Source: Synergistaceae bacterium (GTDB lineage: Bacteria > Synergistota > Synergistia > Synergistales > Aminobacteriaceae). From it: DNA of 13,538 nt. This document shows positions 1 to 7,052 of this stretch, piece after piece. The notes below the pieces were generated by a model that was not told the DNA's origin, ran no database searches, and saw only the letters and a program-made list of their open reading frames with translations. The stretch lies in NCBI GenBank assembly GCA_031270755.1, contig JAISWV010000335.1, positions 1-13,538 of the forward strand, in the 5' to 3' direction. Position 1 is the stretch's first letter; each line of letters begins with the position of its first letter. The position numbers and the translations under genes were made by a program.

Positions 1-489
1 AAACAAATGCCGGCCGTCCTCCCCCGGCACCACATGGAGAGTTTTGCCGCCGCCGGGCTTGCCCTTTTCGAAGCCAACGGCCTCGATCCAGACGAAAGGC
101 CCTCCCAGCCAGGCACTCATGCTGTCTTTGTCGTAAAGCCCCAGCGCAGAGGCATTGCTTCTCAAAAATTTACGGGCACGGGAGAACTCCGGGACCTGGC
201 GTCCCACCCACCAGCCGCCCTCCACCGTCTCGGTCCGATACGTCTGTCTCCAAGCGTCTGGAAGAGGTTTTTTCAGGTAAGGTTCCAACAAGTCCAGAGA
301 GGGGCATTGCGCTTTGTGGGTGTCGTCGTAATAAAGGCGCATCGCGGCGGACAGAGCGTAAAGATCCCCCATGACGTGCTGCAAATCCGGCTCTGCCTCG
401 ACGACAGCGGCTTCCCCCGGGCAGGAGAACACAAGCGCCGCAAAAAACGCCGCTCCCAGGACGGCGGTGCGCATCCATTTTTTATTCAC
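1..489 (-). CDS. Exported protein of unknown function, pseudopilin-like segment, C-terminus cut by window edge
   Basis: This frame is open for 163 codons from a GTG at 489-487 to the left edge without a stop. An AGGGG ribosome binding site (minus strand, 502-498) lies 8 nt upstream of the GTG; an in-frame ATG (474-472) is the alternative start. Residues 1-27 look like a Sec signal peptide: positive MNKKWMR, hydrophobic TAVLGAAFFAALVF, then SCPGEA with likely cleavage after A27. Cys23 follows F-S, a poor lipobox, so a lipoprotein is less likely. Residues 43-84 (LYALSAAMRLYYDDT, then PSLDLLEPYLKKPLPDAW and TY) resemble the globular part of type II secretion or type IV pseudopilins, where a helix with Y..D is followed by P..L..Y and P.D.W. 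No prepilin peptidase site (G-F-[ST]-L-x-E) is seen. Later residues are rich in W and G (GGWWVG). I do not recognise the family. Existence of the gene is well supported, its function is not. Confidence 0.72.
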   Translation of the reverse strand, partial: MNKKWMRTAVLGAAFFAALVFSCPGEAAVVEAEPDLQHVMGDLYALSAAMRLYYDDTHKAQCPSLDLLEPYLKKPLPDAWRQTYRTETVEGGWWVGRQVPEFSRARKFLRSNASALGLYDKDSMSAWLGGPFVWIEAVGFEKGKPGGGKTLHVVPGEDGRHLF

Positions 490-539
490 ACCATCTTCCC
501 CTTTCGGTGAAACAACATTTGTATTCTAGCACTTCAAAC

Positions 540-557
540 CTCTCGCCGCGTCGAGAG
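540..557. repeat. Perfect 6-bp inverted repeat in the divergent intergenic region
   Basis: CTCTCG (540-545) and CGAGAG (552-557) are perfect complements around a 6-nt loop. The repeat lies 51 bp upstream of the minus-strand GTG gene and 155 bp upstream of the HD-GYP gene. It has no T-tract on either side, so an operator is at least as likely as a terminator. Function is not shown by sequence. Confidence 0.3.
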
Positions 558-593
558 ATGCACCTGCGCAAAAGATTGTCGCCATTAATCGCC

Positions 594-616
594 CATGAGA
601 GAACTCATGTTACAAT
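594..616 (+). promoter_or_regulatory. Inverted repeat abutting a candidate -10 box for the HD-GYP gene
   Basis: CATGAG (594-599) and CTCATG (604-609) form a perfect 6-bp inverted repeat with an AGAA loop. One base later comes TACAAT (611-616), a 5/6 match to the sigma-70 -10 box. No good -35 hexamer lies 16-18 bp upstream (588-593 is ATCGCC). A weak promoter whose spacer is covered by an operator is one reading. It would leave a leader of roughly 90 nt before the ATG at 712. Confidence 0.3.
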
Positions 617-660
617 AAAATGACGGTAAGTAGCGAAAGCGAGTGATCGTAAAGGGGCTC

Positions 661-682
661 GAGGTGGGGTGTGAACCTCACA
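661..682 (+). promoter_or_regulatory. Leader with two mutually exclusive small hairpins upstream of the HD-GYP gene
   Basis: GAGGT (661-665) can pair with ACCTC (675-679). TGTGA (670-674) can instead pair with TCACA (678-682) around a 3-nt loop. The two pairings share bases and exclude each other. The ribosome binding site (GAGAAGGGG, about 695-705) lies just downstream. I compared the leader by eye with c-di-GMP-I, c-di-GMP-II and other common riboswitch consensus motifs and found no match. Confidence 0.22.
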
Positions 683-711
683 TACTGTTTGTCGGAGAGA
701 AGGGGCAGTGA

Positions 712-2910
712 ATGTCAACGAGCTGGTGGAGGAGACTGTTGCCGGTGAAGCGCGACGATCTCTCCTGGCCTAGAGTGTTTTGGGTATTGGCGATTGCCGT
801 ATCGAGCGGGTGGTTTGTCGGTCTTTCTCCTCGATATCTGGAATACCGGGAACGGGGTGTCTACGATATCCTGCAGGCCCGCCATGAATCTTTCAGACCC
901 CGATATTCTCTCATTTTGGTTTCGACGGGCAATCGTTCCGCTCGAGCGTTGCAGCAGCTGTCACAGCCCCGCCTTCTGCATGCACAAGTTCTGGATCGAC
1001 TGAGCCAAGCCCGCTTCGTGGTGCTCGACGTGCCTTTGACCGAGGCGAGCCTGAACGAACAAGGCAGCATCCCTGCCGAAGGAGCCGGAAACGAGTTTGT
1101 AAGTGAAGACACGTTCTTGGCCGAGGCCATTCGGAGGCATGGCCGGGTGGGAGGCAGCGTTTACTTGATTCCTTCCCCGCAAGGAGACGCGATACAGGAG
1201 CCGCTGCCCGAGTTTTACGACGCCTTCAAGCGTGTGGGTATCGCCAATCTGACAGAAGACACCGACGGCGTTTACCGGCGGGGAATCTGGGGAGCCGAGG
1301 CCGCCGGGAAGTTCATTCCGTCCTTGCCTATGGTGGCGCTGGAAGAACTCTGCGAACGATCCTTCCCTTACGTGGAGCGCAACAGACATCTGGAGGTTCG
1401 GCTGCCTTGGAAAAACATGAACTTGTATCGGTCGTCGCCAGGATTTATCGAATTCTGGCTCAATTGGACTCGATATGAAATTCCCGTCTATGAATACATC
1501 GACGTTCTGAACGGCAAGGTGCCCGAAGCCACGTTTCAAAACGCCCTCGTCGTCATCGACAACCCGTCCCGGACCGTGGTCGCGCCGACCCGCCGGACCG
1601 TCTCCGAAGGAGAAACCATTTTGCGCTCCGTAGCGTCGTTGTTGAGCCCTTTCGTCCTTCATCGGGTGAATGCGACGTGGAGGGCCATTTTGACCATGAT
1701 CTTGGCCGCGTGCGGTGCGGTCGCGGGCTTCGTGCATTTCAGGAGAAGCTTCGCCTTCTTGTCGCTTTTGTTTTTGTCCTATACGAGCGGGGCTGTCGCT
1801 CTTTTCCTCCGAGAGGGTCTGTGGCTTCCCACGGTGGCGCCTATCGCGGCCGCCTCCTGCGGCTATCTGGGAAGCCAAGCCATTCTGAGCTGGTATCTCT
1901 ATACCGAGTGGAACGTGCGCTCGCTTTCCATCAAGCCTCTCTTGGCCCTTGCCCAGCGAGCCGACACGGATCTGTCCAGGGGAATGAATTTCGACGAGTA
2001 CCTGCGGTCGCTTTGGAACGACATCGAGGAAAAAACGGGGGTCATTCTGAAATCTACCCGACTCAACGAGAACTTCAGCTTGGTGCAAAGCTATCTTCAG
2101 CGCGCCCAAAGCACACCCCAGCAGGGACAGGAAAACTTCTACATCATCAAAAACGCCTCCGACGCCCCCCCTCGCCACCGCATGCTGCTGCCCCTGCCCC
2201 TCTGGAACGACCGCGGTGACAAAGCGCCGACGCGGGAGTACGTCATTTTGGCGTGGAACGGCAACATCCCCACGGAAACCCTGACGAGCCTCGCGGCGCT
2301 GACGCTTTTCGCCGCCGTGCATTTTCACGCGCTGGAAGAAGGGCGTCGGCGCAAGGAGATGCTCTTCAAAACTATCGAGGCGATCATGATGGCGGTGGAG
2401 GCCAAGGACCCGACGACCAGCGAGCACTCCCGGCGGGTGGCGAACCTTTCGAAGCAGCTGGCACAATGGATGAACTTGACGCCTCAAGAAATCGAGGACG
2501 TCTATTTCTCCGCCATCATTCACGACATCGGGAAACTGGGAATCTCCGACAGCATTTTGAAGAAACCCTCCATGCTGACGAAAGAAGAAGTCGCGGAGAT
2601 GCAGCGGCATCCCTCCATCGGAGAGGACATCATGAGGCCCGTCGACCTGCCCGAGTACATCGTCAGCGGCATCGCGCAGCACCACGAACGTCACGACGGC
2701 AAGGGCTACCCCTCCGGTATCAAGGGGGACCGAATGACGACAGCGGGCAAAATCATCAAGGTGGCCGACGTGTTCGACGCGCTGGCGAACCGCCGTCAGT
2801 ACAAAGAAGCCTGGACTCCGCAGCAGGTGCGCGGCTTCCTCCTGGAACGCCGCGGAACGGAGTTCGACCCGCGGATCGTGGACATCTTCTTAAAACACCT
2901 GCCGCAGTGA
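712..2910 (+). CDS. CHASE2 sensor / HD-GYP cyclic-di-GMP phosphodiesterase
   Basis: This 732-residue membrane protein should hydrolyse cyclic di-GMP in response to an extracytoplasmic signal. A transmembrane helix at about 20-38 is followed by an extracytoplasmic CHASE2 domain (about 40-315, with the typical ARFVVLDVPLTE strand). Three closely spaced transmembrane helices follow (about 322-342, 346-366, 370-393), the usual CHASE2 layout. Residues about 400-545 form a cytoplasmic segment that looks like a degenerate GAF domain. The HD-GYP domain spans about 547-732 with its key residues intact: E571-H572, HDIGK from H604/D605, HHERHDGKGYP at 657-667, and KVADVFDAL. Active phosphodiesterase is therefore expected. 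The ATG at 712 follows a GAGAAGGGG purine run. The chemoreceptor gene begins 59 bp downstream with no clear terminator between, so co-transcription is plausible. The signal is unknown. Confidence 0.93.
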   Translation: MSTSWWRRLLPVKRDDLSWPRVFWVLAIAVSSGWFVGLSPRYLEYRERGVYDILQARHESFRPRYSLILVSTGNRSARALQQLSQPRLLHAQVLDRLSQARFVVLDVPLTEASLNEQGSIPAEGAGNEFVSEDTFLAEAIRRHGRVGGSVYLIPSPQGDAIQEPLPEFYDAFKRVGIANLTEDTDGVYRRGIWGAEAAGKFIPSLPMVALEELCERSFPYVERNRHLEVRLPWKNMNLYRSSPGFIEFWLNWTRYEIPVYEYIDVLNGKVPEATFQNALVVIDNPSRTVVAPTRRTVSEGETILRSVASLLSPFVLHRVNATWRAILTMILAACGAVAGFVHFRRSFAFLSLLFLSYTSGAVALFLREGLWLPTVAPIAAASCGYLGSQAILSWYLYTEWNVRSLSIKPLLALAQRADTDLSRGMNFDEYLRSLWNDIEEKTGVILKSTRLNENFSLVQSYLQRAQSTPQQGQENFYIIKNASDAPPRHRMLLPLPLWNDRGDKAPTREYVILAWNGNIPTETLTSLAALTLFAAVHFHALEEGRRRKEMLFKTIEAIMMAVEAKDPTTSEHSRRVANLSKQLAQWMNLTPQEIEDVYFSAIIHDIGKLGISDSILKKPSMLTKEEVAEMQRHPSIGEDIMRPVDLPEYIVSGIAQHHERHDGKGYPSGIKGDRMTTAGKIIKVADVFDALANRRQYKEAWTPQQVRGFLLERRGTEFDPRIVDIFLKHLPQ

Positions 2911-2920
2911 AAGTTTTTAC

Positions 2921-2940
2921 GGATAATCAATTCGGATAAT
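2921..2940 (+). repeat. Direct repeat GGATAAT x2 before the chemoreceptor gene
   Basis: GGATAAT occurs at 2921-2927 and 2934-2940, 13 bp apart. CAATT (2928-2932) and AATTG (2938-2942) also form a short inverted repeat. GATAAT at 2935-2940 resembles a -10 box, but I see no matching -35 box at the right distance and no clear sigma-28 (TAAA-N15-GCCGATAA) promoter. It may be a binding site or chance. Confidence 0.2.
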
Positions 2941-2969
2941 TGGGACATAAAAATGGAGGGGTGAGAGCA

Positions 2970-5099
2970 ATGTGGAGAAATCTCAGAATGGCTTCTAAGT
3001 TGATGGTGGGGTTCGGTTTGTTGGTGATGGTGTTTTTGGCCGCTATTGCGGGAACTTGGAATCAAATGGCAAAAGTGGCGGCCGAAAGCGCATATCTGAG
3101 CGACGTGATCGTACGGGAGGCCCAGACGGGGACGGACGCCGAACGCGAGGCTTACGAACTGTTTTTGAGCGTACGCGACGTTCAATACACGGAAAGCGGC
3201 GAAGCCGTCGCTTCCAGTAAGGAATGGATGTCGAAGCTGGAAAAAACCCTCGGCGAAATGACGTCGATGGGCGAGAAAGATTCTTCTCCCGACTCGCCGA
3301 AGATGGTAAACCAGAAAGTGCTTTCGGTGCATAAAGTTTACGCGGATAACGTAAACCGGATGTATTCGGCCGTCGACAAGAAGAACGAAGCCTACGCCGC
3401 TATGGAGAAAGCGGGCGACGACGCGATCGCCAGTATCGTACTGGTGAAAAAGGGCTTCTACGATTCCGCTCTGACCGAGACCTGCGATTTCGGCCGGATG
3501 AAAGAACGGATAGAGCAGCTGTCGATGTGCTTTGAAATCGTCAAGGATATCGAACGCGTCTTGATCCGGATGAGAGACGCCTCGAAGGCCAACGACATCG
3601 AAGAAATGAAATCCACAATGGCCACGGTTATGCCGATCGTCGCAATCGCTCAGAAATTGCAAGCTTCCACCAGCGATCCTGAGCGTAAAACAATGATGGA
3701 CAAGGTCATGTCCACCGGCAAGGATTTTGTCGACGGACTCGGCGTTTATGTCCAAACGGTCGCCGATTTGAAAGAACTGACCGAAGCCCGAAAATCCCTC
3801 ATGAAGGCCTACAACGACGAGACGTCGGCTGTTTCGGCGTACGTGATGGAGCGCGTAAAAACCCTTTCTCAGGACAGCGCCGAGTCCCTGGAAACGGTGA
3901 TCTTAGTCCTTTTGGCCTTGGCCGTGTTTGCAATCATCGCCGCTGTTTCAATCGCGTTTTTTATCTCCCGCAGTCTGACGAATCCCCTCAATACCATTGT
4001 CGGCCTCACCAAGAGATGCCAGGAAGGCGATTTGACCATCGAAAGGGAGGATTTCGGCTATGAAGGCGAGGACGAACTGGGGCGTTTGGTGGAAGCCCTG
4101 TCGAACATGGTCGTCGCGCAGAAAACCTCGATGCAGCAGGTGGTGAAGGTCGCGGGGGATCTTTTCGACGTCACCGACAACCTTTCGTCCATTGCTGAAG
4201 AAACGAACGCCTCGATGGAGGAGATCAAGGCCTCTATCGACCAAGTTACGGCGCTGAGCCAGTCCAACAGCGAAGCCCTCGAACAGGGCAACGCCGGAGT
4301 GGAAGAAATGAGCGCGGGCGCCGATACCGTCGCCCAGTCGGCTATGGACAGCGCCAAGTTTATAGAGCAGACGACGGCAGCCTCTTACAAAGCCGGGCAG
4401 ACGGTGGACGTTGTAATCAAAGTGATGCGGGACGTGGACAGAAACGCGAAAGAGAGCGAGGCAAAGACGCGCCAGCTCGTGTCGTCGGTGGGCAACGTCA
4501 ACAGTTTCGTGGCCGTTATCACGGGAATAGCGGCTCAGACGAACCTGCTCGCCTTGAACGCCGCCATCGAAGCGGCCCGCGCGGGAGAGGCGGGGCGCGG
4601 CTTTGCGGTCGTCGCCGAAGAAGTGAGAAAGCTGGCGGAAGAATCGGCCAGAGCCGCGCAGAACGTCAACAATATCATAGCCGACCTGCGCCAGCAGGCT
4701 CAAGAAAGTATAGAAGCCGCGACGGCGGCGGGACAGATGCTGGGCTCGACGCTGGCTCAGGCCGAACAGTCGCAAAACGAACTCGACGCGGCCCTCAAAG
4801 AAATAGCGAAAGCGAACGACTCGATACAAAATATCGCGACGGTCGCCGAAGAACAAGCCGCTTCTTGCAAAGACGTCGCGACGGCTATCGGCAGCGCGAC
4901 TCAATTGACGGTGGAAATGGCGGATACCGTCGAACGTATTCGCCACGCGGCCGGCGAGACCTCGCAGACCGCGCAGAACGTGGCTGTCCAGTCCTCCGTG
5001 ATGAGCGAGCACGCGCAATCTTTGAACGACGTTCTGTCCCGTTTCAAGCTGCACGATACGTCGAAACGCCAATCGGCGCTGGAAGCCCGCCGAACGTAA
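2970..5099 (+). CDS. Methyl-accepting chemotaxis protein with large helical sensor domain
   Basis: This transmembrane chemoreceptor of 709 residues signals to the CheA/CheW complex. The start is the ATG at 2970, because GGAGGGG (2955-2961) lies 8 nt upstream; an in-frame TTG at 2940 has no such site and is rejected. The first transmembrane helix is at about 9-28. An almost wholly helical extracytoplasmic domain of about 275 residues follows (about 30-305). That is longer than a single four-helix bundle and would suit the two-bundle HBM type (inference). The second transmembrane helix (about 309-331) runs into a HAMP domain (about 332-385) with the [13 protein letters not shown] motif. The coiled-coil signalling domain has the highly conserved hairpin tip at about 515-560 ([20 protein letters not shown], then [18 protein letters not shown]). 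The C-terminus lacks an NWETF-like CheR/CheB tether. Its place behind an HD-GYP gene suggests a motility-related unit. Confidence 0.93.
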   Translation: MWRNLRMASKLMVGFGLLVMVFLAAIAGTWNQMAKVAAESAYLSDVIVREAQTGTDAEREAYELFLSVRDVQYTESGEAVASSKEWMSKLEKTLGEMTSMGEKDSSPDSPKMVNQKVLSVHKVYADNVNRMYSAVDKKNEAYAAMEKAGDDAIASIVLVKKGFYDSALTETCDFGRMKERIEQLSMCFEIVKDIERVLIRMRDASKANDIEEMKSTMATVMPIVAIAQKLQASTSDPERKTMMDKVMSTGKDFVDGLGVYVQTVADLKELTEARKSLMKAYNDETSAVSAYVMERVKTLSQDSAESLETVILVLLALAVFAIIAAVSIAFFISRSLTNPLNTIVGLTKRCQEGDLTIEREDFGYEGEDELGRLVEALSNMVVAQKTSMQQVVKVAGDLFDVTDNLSSIAEETNASMEEIKASIDQVTALSQSNSEALEQGNAGVEEMSAGADTVAQSAMDSAKFIEQTTAASYKAGQTVDVVIKVMRDVDRNAKESEAKTRQLVSSVGNVNSFVAVITGIAAQTNLLALNAAIEAARAGEAGRGFAVVAEEVRKLAEESARAAQNVNNIIADLRQQAQESIEAATAAGQMLGSTLAQAEQSQNELDAALKEIAKANDSIQNIATVAEEQAASCKDVATAIGSATQLTVEMADTVERIRHAAGETSQTAQNVAVQSSVMSEHAQSLNDVLSRFKLHDTSKRQSALEARRT

Positions 5100-5111
5100 G
5101 CGTCATAAAGC

Positions 5112-5129
5112 TGCCGCCATTGCCCGGCA
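5112..5129. terminator. Weak hairpin just after the chemoreceptor gene
   Basis: TGCCG (5112-5116) pairs perfectly with CGGCA (5125-5129) around an 8-nt loop, 13 bp after the chemoreceptor stop. No T-tract follows, so it is at best a weak or Rho-assisted end of transcription. Confidence 0.2.
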
Positions 5130-5149
5130 TTGGATGTATATCAGGGAAT

Positions 5150-5171
5150 ATTGCAAATTGCAAATAATTGC
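5150..5171 (+). repeat. Three ATTGC repeats upstream of the thioesterase gene
   Basis: ATTGCAA occurs twice in tandem (5150-5156, 5157-5163), and ATTGC recurs at 5167-5171. The local sequence is much richer in A and T than its surroundings and lies about 70-90 bp before the TTG start. Promoter-like words nearby (TTGCCT 5168-5173, GATAAC 5189-5194) are only 15 bp apart, so I do not call a promoter. Confidence 0.2.
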
Positions 5172-5224
5172 CTTTACGTCAATTTGGTGATAACGTGTCA
5201 CTGGGGAACGGCCAGCCGATTTTT

Positions 5225-5230
5225 GGAGGA
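5225..5230 (+). promoter_or_regulatory. Ribosome binding site that decides the TTG start of the thioesterase
   Basis: GGAGGA lies 9 nt before a TTG at 5240. The first in-frame ATG (5249) is 18 nt away, too far. Another ATG at 5230 overlaps the site and opens a different frame that stops early. The TTG start is therefore preferred. Confidence 0.65.
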
Positions 5231-5239
5231 TGAACAAAA

Positions 5240-5737
5240 TTGAACGAAATGGCGACGAAGCAACTGAACCCGGATCATACCGCCGCGATAATCGAAGTCA
5301 TCAACAAAAGCCCTTTTTACGAGTTGCTGTCAATTAAAATAACAGCGCTTGAAGTGGGATATTGCCGCGGCGAATTGCTTCTTGAAGAAAAGCACAACAG
5401 CCCTTTGGGAAGGATGCACGGCGGAGTGTACGCATCCGCCATCGATACGGTCGCTTGGTGGTCGGCGTATGGCAGCGTGTCCGAGGAAAGCGGGATGACT
5501 TCGATAGACCTTCACGTCGACAATGTTTCCGCGGTGCAAAACGGCAACCTGAGTGTCGAGGGGCGCGTGCTCAAAGCAGGCAAGACACTTTGTTTCGCCG
5601 AAGGAACGGTAAAAGACGAAGACGGCAAGTTGCTGGCATTCGGCACATCGAAACTCCTGGTGGCAAACAACTTGCAAACAATCAAGCAAGCGCTTGAAAT
5701 GGCGGGACATGGCTCGTTGCCTCCGAAGTATTCATGA
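5240..5737 (+). CDS. PaaI-like hotdog-fold thioesterase
   Basis: This 165-residue protein should hydrolyse an acyl-CoA or similar thioester in the cytoplasm; the substrate cannot be read from sequence. The core of the PaaI/YbgC-like hotdog fold is clear. N53 and RMHGG (H60-G61-G62) precede the long helix carrying D69 (YASAIDTVAWWSA). Strands follow with SIDLHVDNVSAV, GNLSVEGRVLKAGKTLCFAE and DGKLLAFGTSKLLV. Length fits a single-domain family member (about 130-165). The TTG start is chosen from the GGAGGA site 9 nt upstream. Its stop overlaps the moeA start as ATGA, so the two genes are translationally coupled. A thioesterase has no known role in molybdenum cofactor synthesis; the pairing may be positional only. 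Confidence 0.88.
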   Translation: MNEMATKQLNPDHTAAIIEVINKSPFYELLSIKITALEVGYCRGELLLEEKHNSPLGRMHGGVYASAIDTVAWWSAYGSVSEESGMTSIDLHVDNVSAVQNGNLSVEGRVLKAGKTLCFAEGTVKDEDGKLLAFGTSKLLVANNLQTIKQALEMAGHGSLPPKYS

Positions 5738-6957
5738 ACCGGACGCGTACGCCGGAAGAAGCGGTGGATTTATTGCTGGAACAGACGCCCTCCCTGGAGA
5801 CGTTCAGCTCCGTTCCTCTTTTGGAGGCTTTGGGGCGGGTTGTTGGCGGGGATTGCTTCGCCCGGATCGACCAGCCTCCTTTCGACCGGTCTCCCCTGGA
5901 CGGTTACGCCGCGCGGCATGAGGACCTTGCCGCCGCCGGTCCTGAAAATCCCGTATTTTTGACCGTAACTCACAAAATCTACGCCGGAGACGCCCCCAAA
6001 AAACCGCTCGGACCTGGCGAGGCAGTCCAGATAGCCACGGGCGCGCCCCTTCCCTCCGGCGCGGATTGTGTCGTCGCGCAGGAGAATACCGACAGGGGCC
6101 AGGGGCGGGTGGGGGTTTACGTCTCTCTCGAAAAACACCAAAACTGCGTCTTTCGCGGGGAGGACCTCCGTGCCGGGTATCTGATAGCCGAAAAAGGCAC
6201 GAGGCTCAAAAGCTCTCACATTGGCGTACTTGCCGGGCAGGGATTCCGGGAGATTCTGGTCTACCCGCGCCCCAGAGTTGCCCTGCTCTCGGTCGGGGAC
6301 GAATTGTGTCCGCCGGATACACAGGGGATGCCTCTTCCTTTGGGCATGATTTACGACAGCAACAGCTGGACCCTGGCTGCCCGGGTCCAAGAACTGGGCG
6401 GAGAGGCCCATGTAGCGAAACGCGCCGCGGACGACGGGGCGGAAATTGCCGTGGAACTGGAAAAACTCCTGGAGAGCCACGACCTGGTGATCACGGCAGG
6501 AGGCGTCTCCGTCGGGGAACGCGACTGTATGCCCCAGGCAGGGAAACGGCTGGGCGCCGCAACCTTGTTTCACGGGCTGGGATACAAGCCGGGCGGCCTC
6601 ACCTTGGCCCTGCTGAAGGACGGCAAACTGATTCTCTGTCTGTCCGGAAACCCCTTCGCGGCCTTCATGTCCTTCGAACTGCTGGTCGGTCCGGTATTCA
6701 GAAAATTGGCCGGACTGAAAGAGCCCCGATGCGCTCAGATCCAGGCTGTAATGAGAGGAAATTTCCCTAAGCCCGGACCCAGCCCCCATCGTCGTTTTCT
6801 CCGGGGCCGCTTGGCCGGGGGGGAGGTATTCGTGGAAAAAGAAGGACACGCTTCCGGCGCTCTTTCCTCCCTGATCCGATGCAACTGCCTTATCGACATC
6901 CCGGCTGCCTCACAGCCCCCGCTGGACGGCTCAGCGGTCGAGGTCATTCTTTTGTAA
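5734..6957 (+). CDS. moeA: Molybdopterin molybdenumtransferase MoeA
   Basis: MoeA inserts molybdate into adenylylated molybdopterin, the last step of molybdenum cofactor synthesis. The protein has 407 residues, the usual length. Visible family motifs are PPFDRSPLDGYA at 48-59 (usually S.MDGYA, here Leu), IATGAPLPSGADCVVAQE, FRGEDLRAG, VALLSVGDEL, MIYDSNSWTLAA, DLVITAGGVSVGERD at 250-264, and LGYKPGGLTLALL. LSGNP at 303-307 replaces the common LPGNP. The C-terminal MoeA domain IV spans about 335-407. The ATG overlaps the thioesterase stop (ATGA) and has no strong ribosome binding site of its own, so translation probably depends on the upstream gene. No other cofactor gene or molybdoenzyme is in the window. 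A pyrimidine-followed hairpin sits 15 bp after the stop. Confidence 0.93.
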   Translation: MNRTRTPEEAVDLLLEQTPSLETFSSVPLLEALGRVVGGDCFARIDQPPFDRSPLDGYAARHEDLAAAGPENPVFLTVTHKIYAGDAPKKPLGPGEAVQIATGAPLPSGADCVVAQENTDRGQGRVGVYVSLEKHQNCVFRGEDLRAGYLIAEKGTRLKSSHIGVLAGQGFREILVYPRPRVALLSVGDELCPPDTQGMPLPLGMIYDSNSWTLAARVQELGGEAHVAKRAADDGAEIAVELEKLLESHDLVITAGGVSVGERDCMPQAGKRLGAATLFHGLGYKPGGLTLALLKDGKLILCLSGNPFAAFMSFELLVGPVFRKLAGLKEPRCAQIQAVMRGNFPKPGPSPHRRFLRGRLAGGEVFVEKEGHASGALSSLIRCNCLIDIPAASQPPLDGSAVEVILL

Positions 6958-6971
6958 ACGGCAAATACGCG

Positions 6972-6991
6972 AGGCGGGATTCCACCTGCCT
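6972..6991 (+). terminator. Candidate terminator after moeA
   Basis: AGGCGGG (6972-6978) pairs with CCTGCCT (6985-6991): seven pairs, one of them G-T, around the loop ATTCCA. A pyrimidine-rich stretch (6992-7017, mostly C and T) follows rather than a pure T-run. It sits 15 bp after the moeA stop and 62 bp before the next gene. Confidence 0.4.
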
Positions 6992-7052
6992 ATTCCACTA
7001 CTACTTCTACTTCTTCGAACACAAATGGCAAATTTTATGAACGGGAGATAAA

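Noticed and set aside
170..478. Minus-strand 102-codon frame from an ATG at 478
   Set aside because: It is one base out of frame with the GTG-started exported protein and its translation is a low-complexity, arginine-rich shadow.
7..510. Plus-strand open frame across the left-edge gene
   Set aside because: No family resemblance. The minus-strand frame there has a signal peptide, a good ribosome binding site and protein-like composition.
621..647. Eight-codon mini-frame in the HD-GYP leader (possible leader peptide)
   Set aside because: No ribosome binding site, no run of a regulatory amino acid and no attenuator follows.
961..2694. Long minus-strand open frame (577 codons) opposite the HD-GYP gene
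   Set aside because: It matches no recognisable family and is rich in R, H, G and Q as expected for the antisense of a GC-rich gene. The plus-strand protein has intact domains and motifs throughout.
2940..2969. TTG start ten codons upstream of the chemoreceptor ATG
   Set aside because: The perfect GGAGGGG site lies 8 nt before the ATG at 2970. The ten extra residues would put polar sequence ahead of the usual MCP N-terminus.
5770..6849. Minus-strand 359-codon frame opposite moeA
   Set aside because: Antisense shadow with no recognised domain; moeA is complete on the plus strand.
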